Positions 54,232 to 62,137 of a stretch of DNA of 64,000 bases are shown piece after piece (within the stretch, counting starts at the first letter, position 1; each line of letters starts with the position of its first letter). The DNA lies in assembly GCF_002802875.1 (NCBI RefSeq), contig NZ_PEBI01000001.1:23820-87819 (forward strand), in the 5' to 3' direction. The DNA comes from Bifidobacterium primatium (GTDB taxonomy: Bacteria; Actinomycetota; Actinomycetes; Actinomycetales; Bifidobacteriaceae). The notes under the pieces are model-generated. The model was not told the DNA's origin. It made no database searches and saw nothing but the letters and a program-made list of their open reading frames with translations. The position numbers and the translations under genes were made by a program.

Positions 54232-55471
54232 GGTTGTTGTTTATCAGATCGTCGGCGAGCCGGCGGGCGAAAAGCTCCACTTGGCTCATTTCCTCCACGG
54301 ACTCGAACAGCGGCGCGCCGCGCAGCTCGCCGTCCATCTCGTCGAGCACCTCACGGACCGTGTCGGCGATGGCCAGATACGGCAGACGGTGTTCGAGGAA
54401 GGCGTGCACGGCCTGCTCGTTGGCGGCGTTGAGCACCGCCGTGTGCTTCTCGGAGGCCTCGAGGCAGTGTCGCGCGAGGGCGACGGCGGGAAACACCTCG
54501 TCGTCCAGCGGTTCGAAGGTCCACTGCGCGGCACGGGTCCAATCGCACGGCCTGGCGATATTCGGCAGGCGGTCGGGGGCCGACAGCCCCAGTGCGATGG
54601 GCAGACGCATGTCGGGCGGCGAGGCCTGGCAGATGGTGGCGCCGTCGCGGAACTCGACCATGGAATGCACGATGGACTGCGGGTGCACGGTGACGCTGAT
54701 GCGGCTCGGCGGGATGGAGAACAGCCGGCTGGCCTCGATGACCTCGAGGCCCTTGTTCATCAGCGTGGAGGAGTTGATGGTGACGACCGGCCCCATGTTC
54801 CAGGTGGGATGGTGCAGCGCCTGCTCGGGCGTCACGTCGGCGAGCTCGTCGCGCGTGCGGCCGCGGAACGGACCGCCGGACGCGGTGACGACCAGCCGTT
54901 CGACCTCATGATGCATGCCGGAGCGCAACGACTGCCATATGGCCGAATGCTCGGAATCGACGGGATTGATCTGCGCCTCGCGCACCTGTGCATCGAACAG
55001 CAGATGGCCGCCGGCGACGACGGACTCCTTGTTGGCGAGCGCCAGCTGGGAGCCGGCCCGCAGCGCGGCGATGGAGGGTTCGAGTCCGATGGAGCCGGTG
55101 ATGCCGTTCAATACGACGTCCGCGCCGGCACCGGCCAGGTCGATGACGGCCTGCGCGCCGGCCTCGACGACGATGTCCTTCGCACCGAGCTCCGCGAGGG
55201 CGTCGCGCACGGCGGGCAGCGCCTCCTCATGGAACACGGCCACATGCCTCACATGGAAACGCGCCGCCTGCTCGGCGAGCAGACGGGGATGGGCTCCCCC
55301 GGCGGCCAGCCCCGTGACGTCGAAGCGTTCGGGATGCCGGCCGATGACATCAAGACCCTGCGTGCCGATGGACCCCGTCGATCCGAGGATGATCACCGTG
55401 CGCCGCCACGACACCTCGTCGAGATGCGCGTCGACGCACGTCTGCGCAGACATGTCCGCTTGTTCGCTCAA
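54224..55471 (-). CDS. dxr: 1-deoxy-D-xylulose 5-phosphate reductoisomerase
   Basis: A 415-residue NADPH enzyme for the first committed MEP step. It has the nucleotide motif [22 protein letters not shown], the metal-binding [20 protein letters not shown] and the [21 protein letters not shown] region. The start appears to be TTG at 55471, with AGGAG 8 bases upstream; an ATG at 55453 is the alternative. Downstream it overlaps ispG. Confidence 0.96.
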   Translation of the reverse strand: MSEQADMSAQTCVDAHLDEVSWRRTVIILGSTGSIGTQGLDVIGRHPERFDVTGLAAGGAHPRLLAEQAARFHVRHVAVFHEEALPAVRDALAELGAKDIVVEAGAQAVIDLAGAGADVVLNGITGSIGLEPSIAALRAGSQLALANKESVVAGGHLLFDAQVREAQINPVDSEHSAIWQSLRSGMHHEVERLVVTASGGPFRGRTRDELADVTPEQALHHPTWNMGPVVTINSSTLMNKGLEVIEASRLFSIPPSRISVTVHPQSIVHSMVEFRDGATICQASPPDMRLPIALGLSAPDRLPNIARPCDWTRAAQWTFEPLDDEVFPAVALARHCLEASEKHTAVLNAANEQAVHAFLEHRLPYLAIADTVREVLDEMDGELRGAPLFESVEEMSQVELFARRLADDLINNNRD

Positions 55472-55521
55472 CTGTTTTCTCCTGACTGTCCGATGATGTC
55501 TTGGTGTGCTTCGACAACCGC

Positions 55522-57072
55522 CTAGTATTTGCCCGAACCGTTGCCGTCCTTGCCGTCCCTGTCATCGGCGGAGGGGAACGTCAGGCTGGGGATGTGGAAG
55601 TCGACGGACGGGATGGAGCTGGTGTCGAGCAGCGACGAGAAGTAGTCGCCGGCCTCGTCGCCCGAGAACGGGCTGTCGGAGGCATGGGCGTCCCGATCGC
55701 GGGACGCGCCGCCGGAGCCGGAGGCGGCATCGTCGGCCGGCACGGAGTCGGTCGATGCATCGAACGCGTCGGATGCACCGGCCGCGCGGGACGAGGCGGA
55801 CGACCAGATGGACGGCTCCGCGCCCGCCGCCGTGGAACGCGGCGCGGCGGGCGTATCGGCGGAGTCCACGGAAGCGGAGGCGCCGGTATCATCACCGGAG
55901 ACGAAATCGAACGAATGGGACGTCGGCTCGTATGACGGGATCCTGGAATCGACGAGCGGGAAGGACGGCTCCTGCGCCGGCAGTGCGTCCGGAAGCGGGG
56001 GGATGGCCGTGGTCGGCATGTCGTTGGATGACGGAGCCGGTTCCGGTTCGGCCTGAGCGGCGACGGACGAAGTGCCGTTCACCAGGCCGGCCAGCGAGCC
56101 GCTGACGGCCGCGGCGGGCGTGTCGGCGGCCGGGGTGGAGTCCGTCGTGCTGTTCACCAGCGCGCTTTCCGCCTGCCGCAGGTCGTAGAACGACGAGTCC
56201 CTCTCGGAACGGGCGTCATCCTTGGACGGTTCCTCGACGACGGACTGCGCCGCGGCGGCGGGAACGGATTCGACGGCAGGCGCCGGAGGCACGGCATATC
56301 CGTAGCCCTCCTGTCCGGCACGCACATCGGCCTTGGCCTGCGGGACCGCGCCGAACAATGCCTGCGTGGGCCGGGACTGCGAGGACTGCGGCTCGGCGTC
56401 CAACGGCTCCATGTCGTCCAGGTGCAGCGATCCCTCCAGACGGGCGAAGGATTCCAGGCGGGACAGCACCTGCACGGCGCGGTTGAGGTAGGCGTCCACC
56501 TGACGCTCGCTGTAGCCGCGTTTGCCCTTGCGCTGGGTGAAGATCACGTTCGACACCTTGACGGAGGTCAGTTCGGCCTCCGCCCTGGCGGCGGCGTCGG
56601 ACTGGTGCTGGCGGGTCTCGCCGAGCTCGTGGCGGATCTTCTCCACGATCTGGTCCACGAGACGGTCCACCTGCTTGCGGTCGTAGGAGGGGCGCTTGTC
56701 CGCGCCGGGGGCGAACCGCTCCTTCGCCGGCCTCTTGGCACGGGGATACAGGCTGTGCGCCAGCTGTTCGGTGGTCGCACGCCATGCCACCCGGCCCGTG
56801 GTGTTCACATCCCACTGGGTCTGCTTGTCGACCACGGCCTTCTCCAGACGGTTCAGCGCCGCATCGACCTGAGAGATCACGTAGCCGTCCTTTTCCAGCG
56901 CGAAGGAGACGTTCTGGATGTCCTCCTGGGTCATCTTGGGTTCGGCATCCTCATACAGGGTATGGGCACGCTCCAGGAACGAATCCACCTGCCCCACGTC
57001 ATAGCCCCACTTACGCTTGCCTGCTCGTGCGATCGAAGCACCGTTACGGTCTGCAGCGCGCTGCTGTGCCAT
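55522..57072 (-). CDS. DivIVA-motif repeat protein with disordered acidic tail
   Basis: A 516-residue protein with four short DivIVA-type motifs in the first 210 residues: KWGYDVGQVDSFLERA, DGYVISQVDAALNRLE, PSYDRKQVDRLVDQIVE and RGYSERQVDAYLNRAV. Each keeps the (G/S)Y-x-x-x-QVD core. The remaining about 300 residues are low-complexity, rich in Ser, Ala, Asp and Pro. No membrane helix is seen. AAGGAGG lies 7 bases before the ATG at 57072. It is distinct from the divIVA gene at 24-25 kb; role unknown, possibly a polar or division scaffold. Confidence 0.8.
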   Translation of the reverse strand: MAQQRAADRNGASIARAGKRKWGYDVGQVDSFLERAHTLYEDAEPKMTQEDIQNVSFALEKDGYVISQVDAALNRLEKAVVDKQTQWDVNTTGRVAWRATTEQLAHSLYPRAKRPAKERFAPGADKRPSYDRKQVDRLVDQIVEKIRHELGETRQHQSDAAARAEAELTSVKVSNVIFTQRKGKRGYSERQVDAYLNRAVQVLSRLESFARLEGSLHLDDMEPLDAEPQSSQSRPTQALFGAVPQAKADVRAGQEGYGYAVPPAPAVESVPAAAAQSVVEEPSKDDARSERDSSFYDLRQAESALVNSTTDSTPAADTPAAAVSGSLAGLVNGTSSVAAQAEPEPAPSSNDMPTTAIPPLPDALPAQEPSFPLVDSRIPSYEPTSHSFDFVSGDDTGASASVDSADTPAAPRSTAAGAEPSIWSSASSRAAGASDAFDASTDSVPADDAASGSGGASRDRDAHASDSPFSGDEAGDYFSSLLDTSSIPSVDFHIPSLTFPSADDRDGKDGNGSGKY

Positions 57073-57297
57073 AGAACCGACCTCCTTGGCCGCGTGGATA
57101 AACAATCTCGACTACAGTCACCTTACGTGATTGCGCGGTCAAATGCGTGGGATCCGACGCATGGAATCGCGCGATTGCCACGATACCCGCACACATGCGC
57201 CGACGGGCGCATACGCGGCCGCAGGCCGGAACAGGGGCGGAAAATCGCGACACGCGGATGCATCACCGGTAGCGGATACGTTATTCTATTGGTTTGC

Positions 57298-57371
57298 GGG
57301 CGATTAGCTCAGTTGGTTAGAGCGCCACCTTTACACGGTGGATGTCGGGGGTTCGAATCCCTCATCGCCCA
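57298..57371 (+). tRNA. tRNA-Val (anticodon TAC)
   Basis: A 74-base cloverleaf: acceptor GGGCGAT / ATCGCCC, D-arm GCTC / GAGC, anticodon stem CCACC / GGTGG with loop TTTACAC (anticodon TAC), and T-loop TTCGAAT. The discriminator is A, and CCA is not encoded. A TATTCT hexamer about 17 bases upstream is a candidate -10, and a terminator follows directly. Confidence 0.96.
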
Positions 57372-57378
57372 CGTTTCA

Positions 57379-57412
57379 GGGCCGCTGGAATTCCAGCGGC
57401 CCTTATTTCTTT
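57379..57412 (+). terminator. Terminator after tRNA-Val
   Basis: A perfect palindromic hairpin (GGGCCGCTGG / CCAGCGGCCC around AATT, 57379-57402) is followed by TTATTTCTTT. Confidence 0.88.
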
Positions 57413-57461
57413 GCATCCGGCCGTCGGGCTTCCATGCCCGCTCTCCGCCCTGTTTTCCTAT

Positions 57462-57494
57462 GAAAAACGTCCTTCCCCATCCGGGGAAGGACGT
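57462..57494 (-). terminator. Terminator after the DUF3052 gene
   Basis: A 12-bp stem (ACGTCCTTCCCC / GGGGAAGGACGT) with a 4-base loop is followed on the minus strand by TTTTTC, a strong intrinsic terminator 71 bases past the stop. Confidence 0.85.
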
Positions 57495-57564
57495 CATACG
57501 TTTCATATCGGCTACGGCATCCATGTCGACCGACGACGGCGGACCGTCGGGGTCTAGGGGTCTA

Positions 57565-57981
57565 TCAGCGACCCTTGCCGAAGGCGCGCAGACGGACGGC
57601 GTTCCAGTCGCGGTTCAGCGTCTGCGGCGTCGCCGCGTTCATGCCGGAGGTCTTCGCCGCGTTCTCGATGGTCGTGGCGGCCGGTGCGCCCTCACGACCG
57701 GGCTTCGGGGTCAGCACCCAGAAGGGACCGCCCTCGTCGAGCACATCGACGGCATCCATGATGGTGTCTGACAACGCGTCCTCGTCATCGCCGTCACGCC
57801 ACCACACGATGACGCCGTCGACGGCGGAATCGTAATCCTCGTCTACGAGATCCTCCCCCGTGACGGATTCGATGCCTTCGCGGATGGAGTCATCCACGTC
57901 GTCGTCCCACAACCATTCCTGGATGATATCGCCGGAATGGAATCCAAAAACATCAGACTCTTGTCTAGTAGTTTCAGCCAC
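57565..57981 (-). CDS. DUF3052 family protein
   Basis: A 138-residue small acidic protein of the actinobacterial DUF3052 family, with FHSGDIIQEWLWDDDVDDSIRE, VIVWWRDGDDED and GPFWVLTPKPGREGAP. Function is unknown. The GTG at 57981 gives the family N-terminus (VAETTRQES) but has no ribosome site; a TATGCT hexamer ends 6 bases before it, so the mRNA may be leaderless. A GTG at 58020 would add 13 residues. Confidence 0.88.
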   Translation of the reverse strand: MAETTRQESDVFGFHSGDIIQEWLWDDDVDDSIREGIESVTGEDLVDEDYDSAVDGVIVWWRDGDDEDALSDTIMDAVDVLDEGGPFWVLTPKPGREGAPAATTIENAAKTSGMNAATPQTLNRDWNAVRLRAFGKGR

Positions 57982-57987
57982 GGAAAT

Positions 57988-57993
57988 AGCATA
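57988..57993 (-). promoter_or_regulatory. -10 box of a possible leaderless promoter
   Basis: TATGCT on the minus strand ends 6 bases before the DUF3052 GTG, placing transcription start at or next to the start codon. No convincing -35 is visible. Confidence 0.5.
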
Positions 57994-58070
57994 ACAACAC
58001 TTGCGGAACAACGGCTGCACCGAAACCGTGTTTTTTCGTCACGGCCGTGAGACGGCCCCGTATGCGAGCG

Positions 58071-58934
58071 TCAGGCGGTGCAGTGCGGCAGGGAGTCCCC
58101 CCTGCCCTGTCCGATGGCGACGAGCGCCTTGTACGCCTCGGCGAGCGTGCCGACCTTCACGTCACGCAGTCCCGCGGGAACATGGCCGACCACCTCGGAG
58201 CAGTTGTCCGCAGGGGCCAGGAACCATGTGGCGCCGTCGCGCCGGGCCCCCAGCATCTTGAGCCGTATGCCTCCGATGGCCCCCACCTTGCCGTCGGACT
58301 CCATGGTTCCCGTGCCGGCGATGGTCCGGCCTCCGGTCTCGTCGGATGCGGTGAGCTTGTCGATGACGCCCAGCGAGTACATCATGCCGGCCGAGGGCCC
58401 GCCGATCTTGTCGACGTGCATGGAAACCTTCACATTCGAGGTGTCCACTCCTTGAGACGACAGGTAGCGCAACGCCTGCTGCGATGCCGAATCCTGCGCG
58501 CCGCTCATCTCCTTCTTCGTGGTCTTCTGATAGTCCTCGGAGCTCTGGCCGGGCGGGATGACGGCCTCCCTGGGCAATACTCCCGCATGGGGGTTCGCCC
58601 AGGCGTACAGCACCTCGGCGTTCGTGGCCGGCCAGTCTATGCCGTAGCTGTTCACCGTGGTCAGCAGCAGACGACCGGAGTCGCGGTACGTCTTCGCCCC
58701 GTGGATCTCGATCATCGCCACGTCGGAGCCGTCGCCGTCGGCACGCACCGTACCAAGCACGTCCCTGGTGGGGCCGGGCCCCTCGGTGACGAACCCGCTG
58801 GGCATGCACAGCAGGATCACGCACAGCAGCGCGCCGAAGAGGCCCAGGCAGTGACGCAGCCCGCGAGCGCGGAAATACCGCGCTATGCGGGAGGGAATGG
58901 AGCTGAGCGCGAACTTGGCGCGTTTGTTGTGCAT
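58071..58934 (-). CDS. Secreted/membrane Lon-domain serine protease (YlbL-like)
   Basis: A 287-residue protein with an N-terminal membrane helix (CLGLFGALLCVILLCMPSGF) and an extracytoplasmic S16 (Lon-type) protease domain. The catalytic serine is in KIGGPSAGMMYSLG and the lysine in GGIRLKMLGARRDG, with TGTMESDGKVGAIGG between. It resembles actinobacterial YlbL proteins, though the PDZ domain is not obvious. I chose the ATG at 58934, 10 bases after GGGAGG; 58943 and 58952 are alternatives. It is divergent from the metalloprotease gene. Confidence 0.88.
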   Translation of the reverse strand: MHNKRAKFALSSIPSRIARYFRARGLRHCLGLFGALLCVILLCMPSGFVTEGPGPTRDVLGTVRADGDGSDVAMIEIHGAKTYRDSGRLLLTTVNSYGIDWPATNAEVLYAWANPHAGVLPREAVIPPGQSSEDYQKTTKKEMSGAQDSASQQALRYLSSQGVDTSNVKVSMHVDKIGGPSAGMMYSLGVIDKLTASDETGGRTIAGTGTMESDGKVGAIGGIRLKMLGARRDGATWFLAPADNCSEVVGHVPAGLRDVKVGTLAEAYKALVAIGQGRGDSLPHCTA

Positions 58935-59025
58935 GATCGGCATACCTCCCATAGTATGGATGCAACAGACTTCATACAATGAGGTCGATACGGACGTTCA
59001 TGCGCTAGCGATAGATGGTGAAGGT

Positions 59026-60510
59026 ATGGAAGACAACGAACTGCATCAGTGGCTTATCGATTCCTTTGGCCCGATTCAGGGGGAAATGGCGTGGAGGCAA
59101 TTCTCGTCCCTGCCTGATTCGATTCGCGACCAGATCATGAGCCAGGGCGTCGAGGGACTGCCCAAGCCCTCCGAGGTCCGTTCCCTTGCGGAGGCGCTGA
59201 CCGCCGGCGGGCTCAACACCGCCGGCGATGTGCATCGAACCATCGAGGAGGGGCCGATCAACGTCAAGCTCGCCCAGTCCATCGCGTTGAACAAGACGCG
59301 TGACGCCGGCGCCGCCTCCACCGTGAGCGCCGAGGACGGCGCCGCCGCCCGCGCATCGCTCAGCGAGGCGAACCTGTGGCTCGACACCGTGACCGAGTTC
59401 GATCCCGTCAAGGGACAGGCCGACGTGCTGACGCGCGCCGAATGGGTGGAGCGCACGCTGCCGTCGTGGGCGTCGTTCGCCGGCCCGGTCGCCGAATCCA
59501 TGAACGACGCGCTGGCGTCGGTGCTTTCCGAACGGCTCGGCGGCTCGCTGGGCGGCGAGGTCTCCGGCATGTTCGCCGGTCCCGTGCCCATCCCGATTCC
59601 CGACGACCTCAAGGACCCGGCCATGCTGATGAAGCTGCTGGGCAACACCTCGTTCGCCATGCAGCTGGGCAGCGCGGCCGGCGACCTTTCCAGCGAGGTG
59701 CACGGCAGCTTCGACCAGGGCATCGCACTGCTGAAGAACCCTGCGGGCGCGCTCATTCCCGAGAACATCAACGCCTACGCCAAGGAGCTGGAGATCGACA
59801 AGGGCGAGGTGATGGGCTTCCTGGCACTGCACGAGGTGGCGCATGCCCGCCTGTACGCCGGCGTGCCGTGGCTGATGCCGAGGTTCGAGGCGCTGATCGG
59901 CAAGTACGCGCGAGGCATCAGCATCGATCTCGACGCCATGGAGGAGCAGCTGCGCGAGGCCGAGATGATGAACCCCGAGTCCATCGCCGGAGCGGTGAAC
60001 CTCAATAAGGTCGGCATCAACGATTCACCGGAGCAGCGCGAGGCCCTCAGCAGCCTCGAGACCCTGCTGGCCCTGGTGGAGGGCTGGGTCGACTGCGTGG
60101 TGTGGCGGGCCGGCATGGCGCATCTGCCGCATATCGAGCAGCTGCGTGAGATGATGCGCCGCGAGCGTGCGGTCGGCGGTCCGGCCGAACGGACCTTCGA
60201 ATCTCTGCTCGGCCTGAAGCTCCGTCCGAAGCGCCTGCGCGAGGCAGCCGATCTGTGGGAGGCCATCACCGTGGCCGAGGGTCCGCAGGAGCGCGACGGC
60301 CGGTGGGGACACCCCGATCTGTTGCCGACGCTGGCCGACGGAGACAACGGCAACAGCGAAGCACCGGCCGATTCCGGTACCGCCGCAGCCGCTCAGGCCG
60401 GATCCTCCGCGACTTCGGTGGATTGGGACGCCGAGCTCAGCAAGCTGCTGGACGAACACGGCAACGGCGACGGTAGCGACGAAGCCGGTACGGCCCCAGA
60501 CCAGAACTAG
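59026..60510 (+). CDS. Zinc-dependent metalloprotease (DUF2342-like)
   Basis: A 494-residue actinobacterial protein with the zinc motif HEVAHARLY (HExxH) near residue 266 and a downstream glutamate-rich helix (TLLALVEGWVDCVV) likely giving the third ligand. It matches the putative hydrolase family once linked by name to coenzyme F420 synthesis, though bifidobacteria are not known to make F420. No signal peptide; the last 60 residues are low complexity. The ATG at 59026 is preceded by GAAGG; a TACAAT hexamer at 58975 is a candidate -10. Confidence 0.87.
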   Translation: MEDNELHQWLIDSFGPIQGEMAWRQFSSLPDSIRDQIMSQGVEGLPKPSEVRSLAEALTAGGLNTAGDVHRTIEEGPINVKLAQSIALNKTRDAGAASTVSAEDGAAARASLSEANLWLDTVTEFDPVKGQADVLTRAEWVERTLPSWASFAGPVAESMNDALASVLSERLGGSLGGEVSGMFAGPVPIPIPDDLKDPAMLMKLLGNTSFAMQLGSAAGDLSSEVHGSFDQGIALLKNPAGALIPENINAYAKELEIDKGEVMGFLALHEVAHARLYAGVPWLMPRFEALIGKYARGISIDLDAMEEQLREAEMMNPESIAGAVNLNKVGINDSPEQREALSSLETLLALVEGWVDCVVWRAGMAHLPHIEQLREMMRRERAVGGPAERTFESLLGLKLRPKRLREAADLWEAITVAEGPQERDGRWGHPDLLPTLADGDNGNSEAPADSGTAAAAQAGSSATSVDWDAELSKLLDEHGNGDGSDEAGTAPDQN

Positions 60511-60549
60511 TCCCAGCATCCTTCGACTTTCCTTTCGAATCCCGCTTCT

Positions 60550-60591
60550 CTGCGCTGACGCCCCCAGTTCCCGACCAGGACGTCAGCGCAG
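60550..60591. terminator. Inverted repeat between convergent genes
   Basis: A perfect 11-bp inverted repeat (CTGCGCTGACG / CGTCAGCGCAG) spaced by 20 bases overlaps the helicase stop codon. No T-run, so a weak or Rho-linked terminator. Confidence 0.5.
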
Positions 60592-62076
60592 GAACCTGCT
60601 GGGCGTCCGTCGCTGCATGCTCATGGAGTCCTTGCTGGAGGCGAACGACAGATCCACGGTGTCCTCGCCGCGGGTGACGCCCACATACAGCAGTCGCCGC
60701 TCCTCCTCGAGCACGTCGCCCGGAGCCGGCGAGCCGAACGGGATGAGCCCTTCAGAGCATCCGATGATGAACACATGCTTCCATTCCAGGCCCTTGGCGG
60801 CATGAATGGTGGAGATGCTCACCGCACCGGTCTGGCCGGCGGCAAGGTCGATGGCCGCGGCCTTCGCCGCCGCACCCGAGGAGTCGATGAGCGTGGCCTC
60901 GCTCTGCCCGTATTCCGTGCGCACACGGGAGCGGATGCGCAGCTGGTTCAATGCGGCGCGCACCATCGCGCCCTGCGCGTTGATGCGCATCAGCACCGCG
61001 ATGTCGTTGGGACTCACGCCATCCGCCAGCAGACGTGCGATGCGTCTGGCCACACCCTGGGCCTCCTGCTCGTCGGTGGCGTACGACGTGCATTGGATGC
61101 GGCGGCCGGCCTGACGCCCCGAACGCAGCACCAGATAGTCGTCGGCGTATGGCGAGGCCGCAAGAATCCTGTTCGCGTAGTGCACCACCTGCGGCGTGGA
61201 ACGGTAGTCGGTCTCCAGCCGGATGTCCGCGCGCATGGCATGGAACTCCTCGGGGAAGTGCAGCAGGTAATGGCTGGTCGCCCCGGCGAACGAGTAGATG
61301 GTCTGCGCGGGGTCGCCCACCACGCATACGGAGTCGCGCCCTCCCAGCCACAGCCGCATCAGCCGGTGCTGCAACGGGGAGACGTCCTGATACTCGTCGA
61401 CGGTGATCCACCGCACGCGCGAACGGATCGTCGCCGCGGCCTCCTCGAACCGTTCCATCACATGGCAGGCCATCAGCAGGATGTCGTTGAAGTCCATCCG
61501 GTTCCGGTTCGTCTTCTCCTGCTCGTACGCGTCGATGACGTCCGCCATCTGATCGGGCGTCAGATCGGCGGGCGGCTGACGGTGTGTCGCCGCACATACA
61601 CGCGCATAGTCCGCCGGGGCGATCAGCGACACCTTCGTCCAGTTGATTTCGGCCAGCAGCGCCCTGAGCGCGACGTCATCGACGTCACGGCCGACGACCC
61701 GCGAGAACGCCTTCTCCACGAGGAGACGAGGCTGTTCCACGATGGAGGGGAAGTATGCCTCGCTGAGCTCGGGCCATACCTGCCGCAGCTGATGCAGGGC
61801 CGCCGAATGGAACGTCGCGGCCTTCACCTGCGGCACTCCCAGAGCGGACAGGCGTGACCGCATCTCCGCGGCCGCCTTCACCGAGAACGTCACGGCAAGC
61901 GTGGCCGACGGATTCCACGCCCCCGATTCGCAGGCGTAGGCGATGCGGTGCGTGATGGTGCGGGTCTTGCCGGCGCCGGCACCCGCCATGATGCGCACGG
62001 GGCCGTCCACCGCCTGCGCCGCGGCGGCCTGGCCGTCGTCCAGGCCTTCGAGGATTTCCTGAGCTTTTGACTTCAC
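60583..62076 (-). CDS. UvrD/PcrA-type superfamily 1 helicase, short form
   Basis: A 497-residue 3'-5' helicase. It has Walker A (IMAGAGAGKTRTIT), motif II with VDEYQDVSP, motif III (VVGDPAQTIYSFAGA), motif IV (LETDYRST), motif V (STIHAAKGLEW) and motif VI (LLYVGVTRG). The 1B and 2B regions are short and there is no C-terminal HRDC domain, unlike UvrD2 of other actinobacteria (about 700 residues). The start is GTG at 62076. It probably works in DNA repair; the exact counterpart is uncertain. Confidence 0.9.
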   Translation of the reverse strand: MKSKAQEILEGLDDGQAAAAQAVDGPVRIMAGAGAGKTRTITHRIAYACESGAWNPSATLAVTFSVKAAAEMRSRLSALGVPQVKAATFHSAALHQLRQVWPELSEAYFPSIVEQPRLLVEKAFSRVVGRDVDDVALRALLAEINWTKVSLIAPADYARVCAATHRQPPADLTPDQMADVIDAYEQEKTNRNRMDFNDILLMACHVMERFEEAAATIRSRVRWITVDEYQDVSPLQHRLMRLWLGGRDSVCVVGDPAQTIYSFAGATSHYLLHFPEEFHAMRADIRLETDYRSTPQVVHYANRILAASPYADDYLVLRSGRQAGRRIQCTSYATDEQEAQGVARRIARLLADGVSPNDIAVLMRINAQGAMVRAALNQLRIRSRVRTEYGQSEATLIDSSGAAAKAAAIDLAAGQTGAVSISTIHAAKGLEWKHVFIIGCSEGLIPFGSPAPGDVLEEERRLLYVGVTRGEDTVDLSFASSKDSMSMQRRTPSRFLR

Positions 62077-62137
62077 ATGCCCATTCTCTCAGGTGTTATG
62101 AACGGTTTGAAAGCGGAAGTGCATTAGAGTGGAATGC

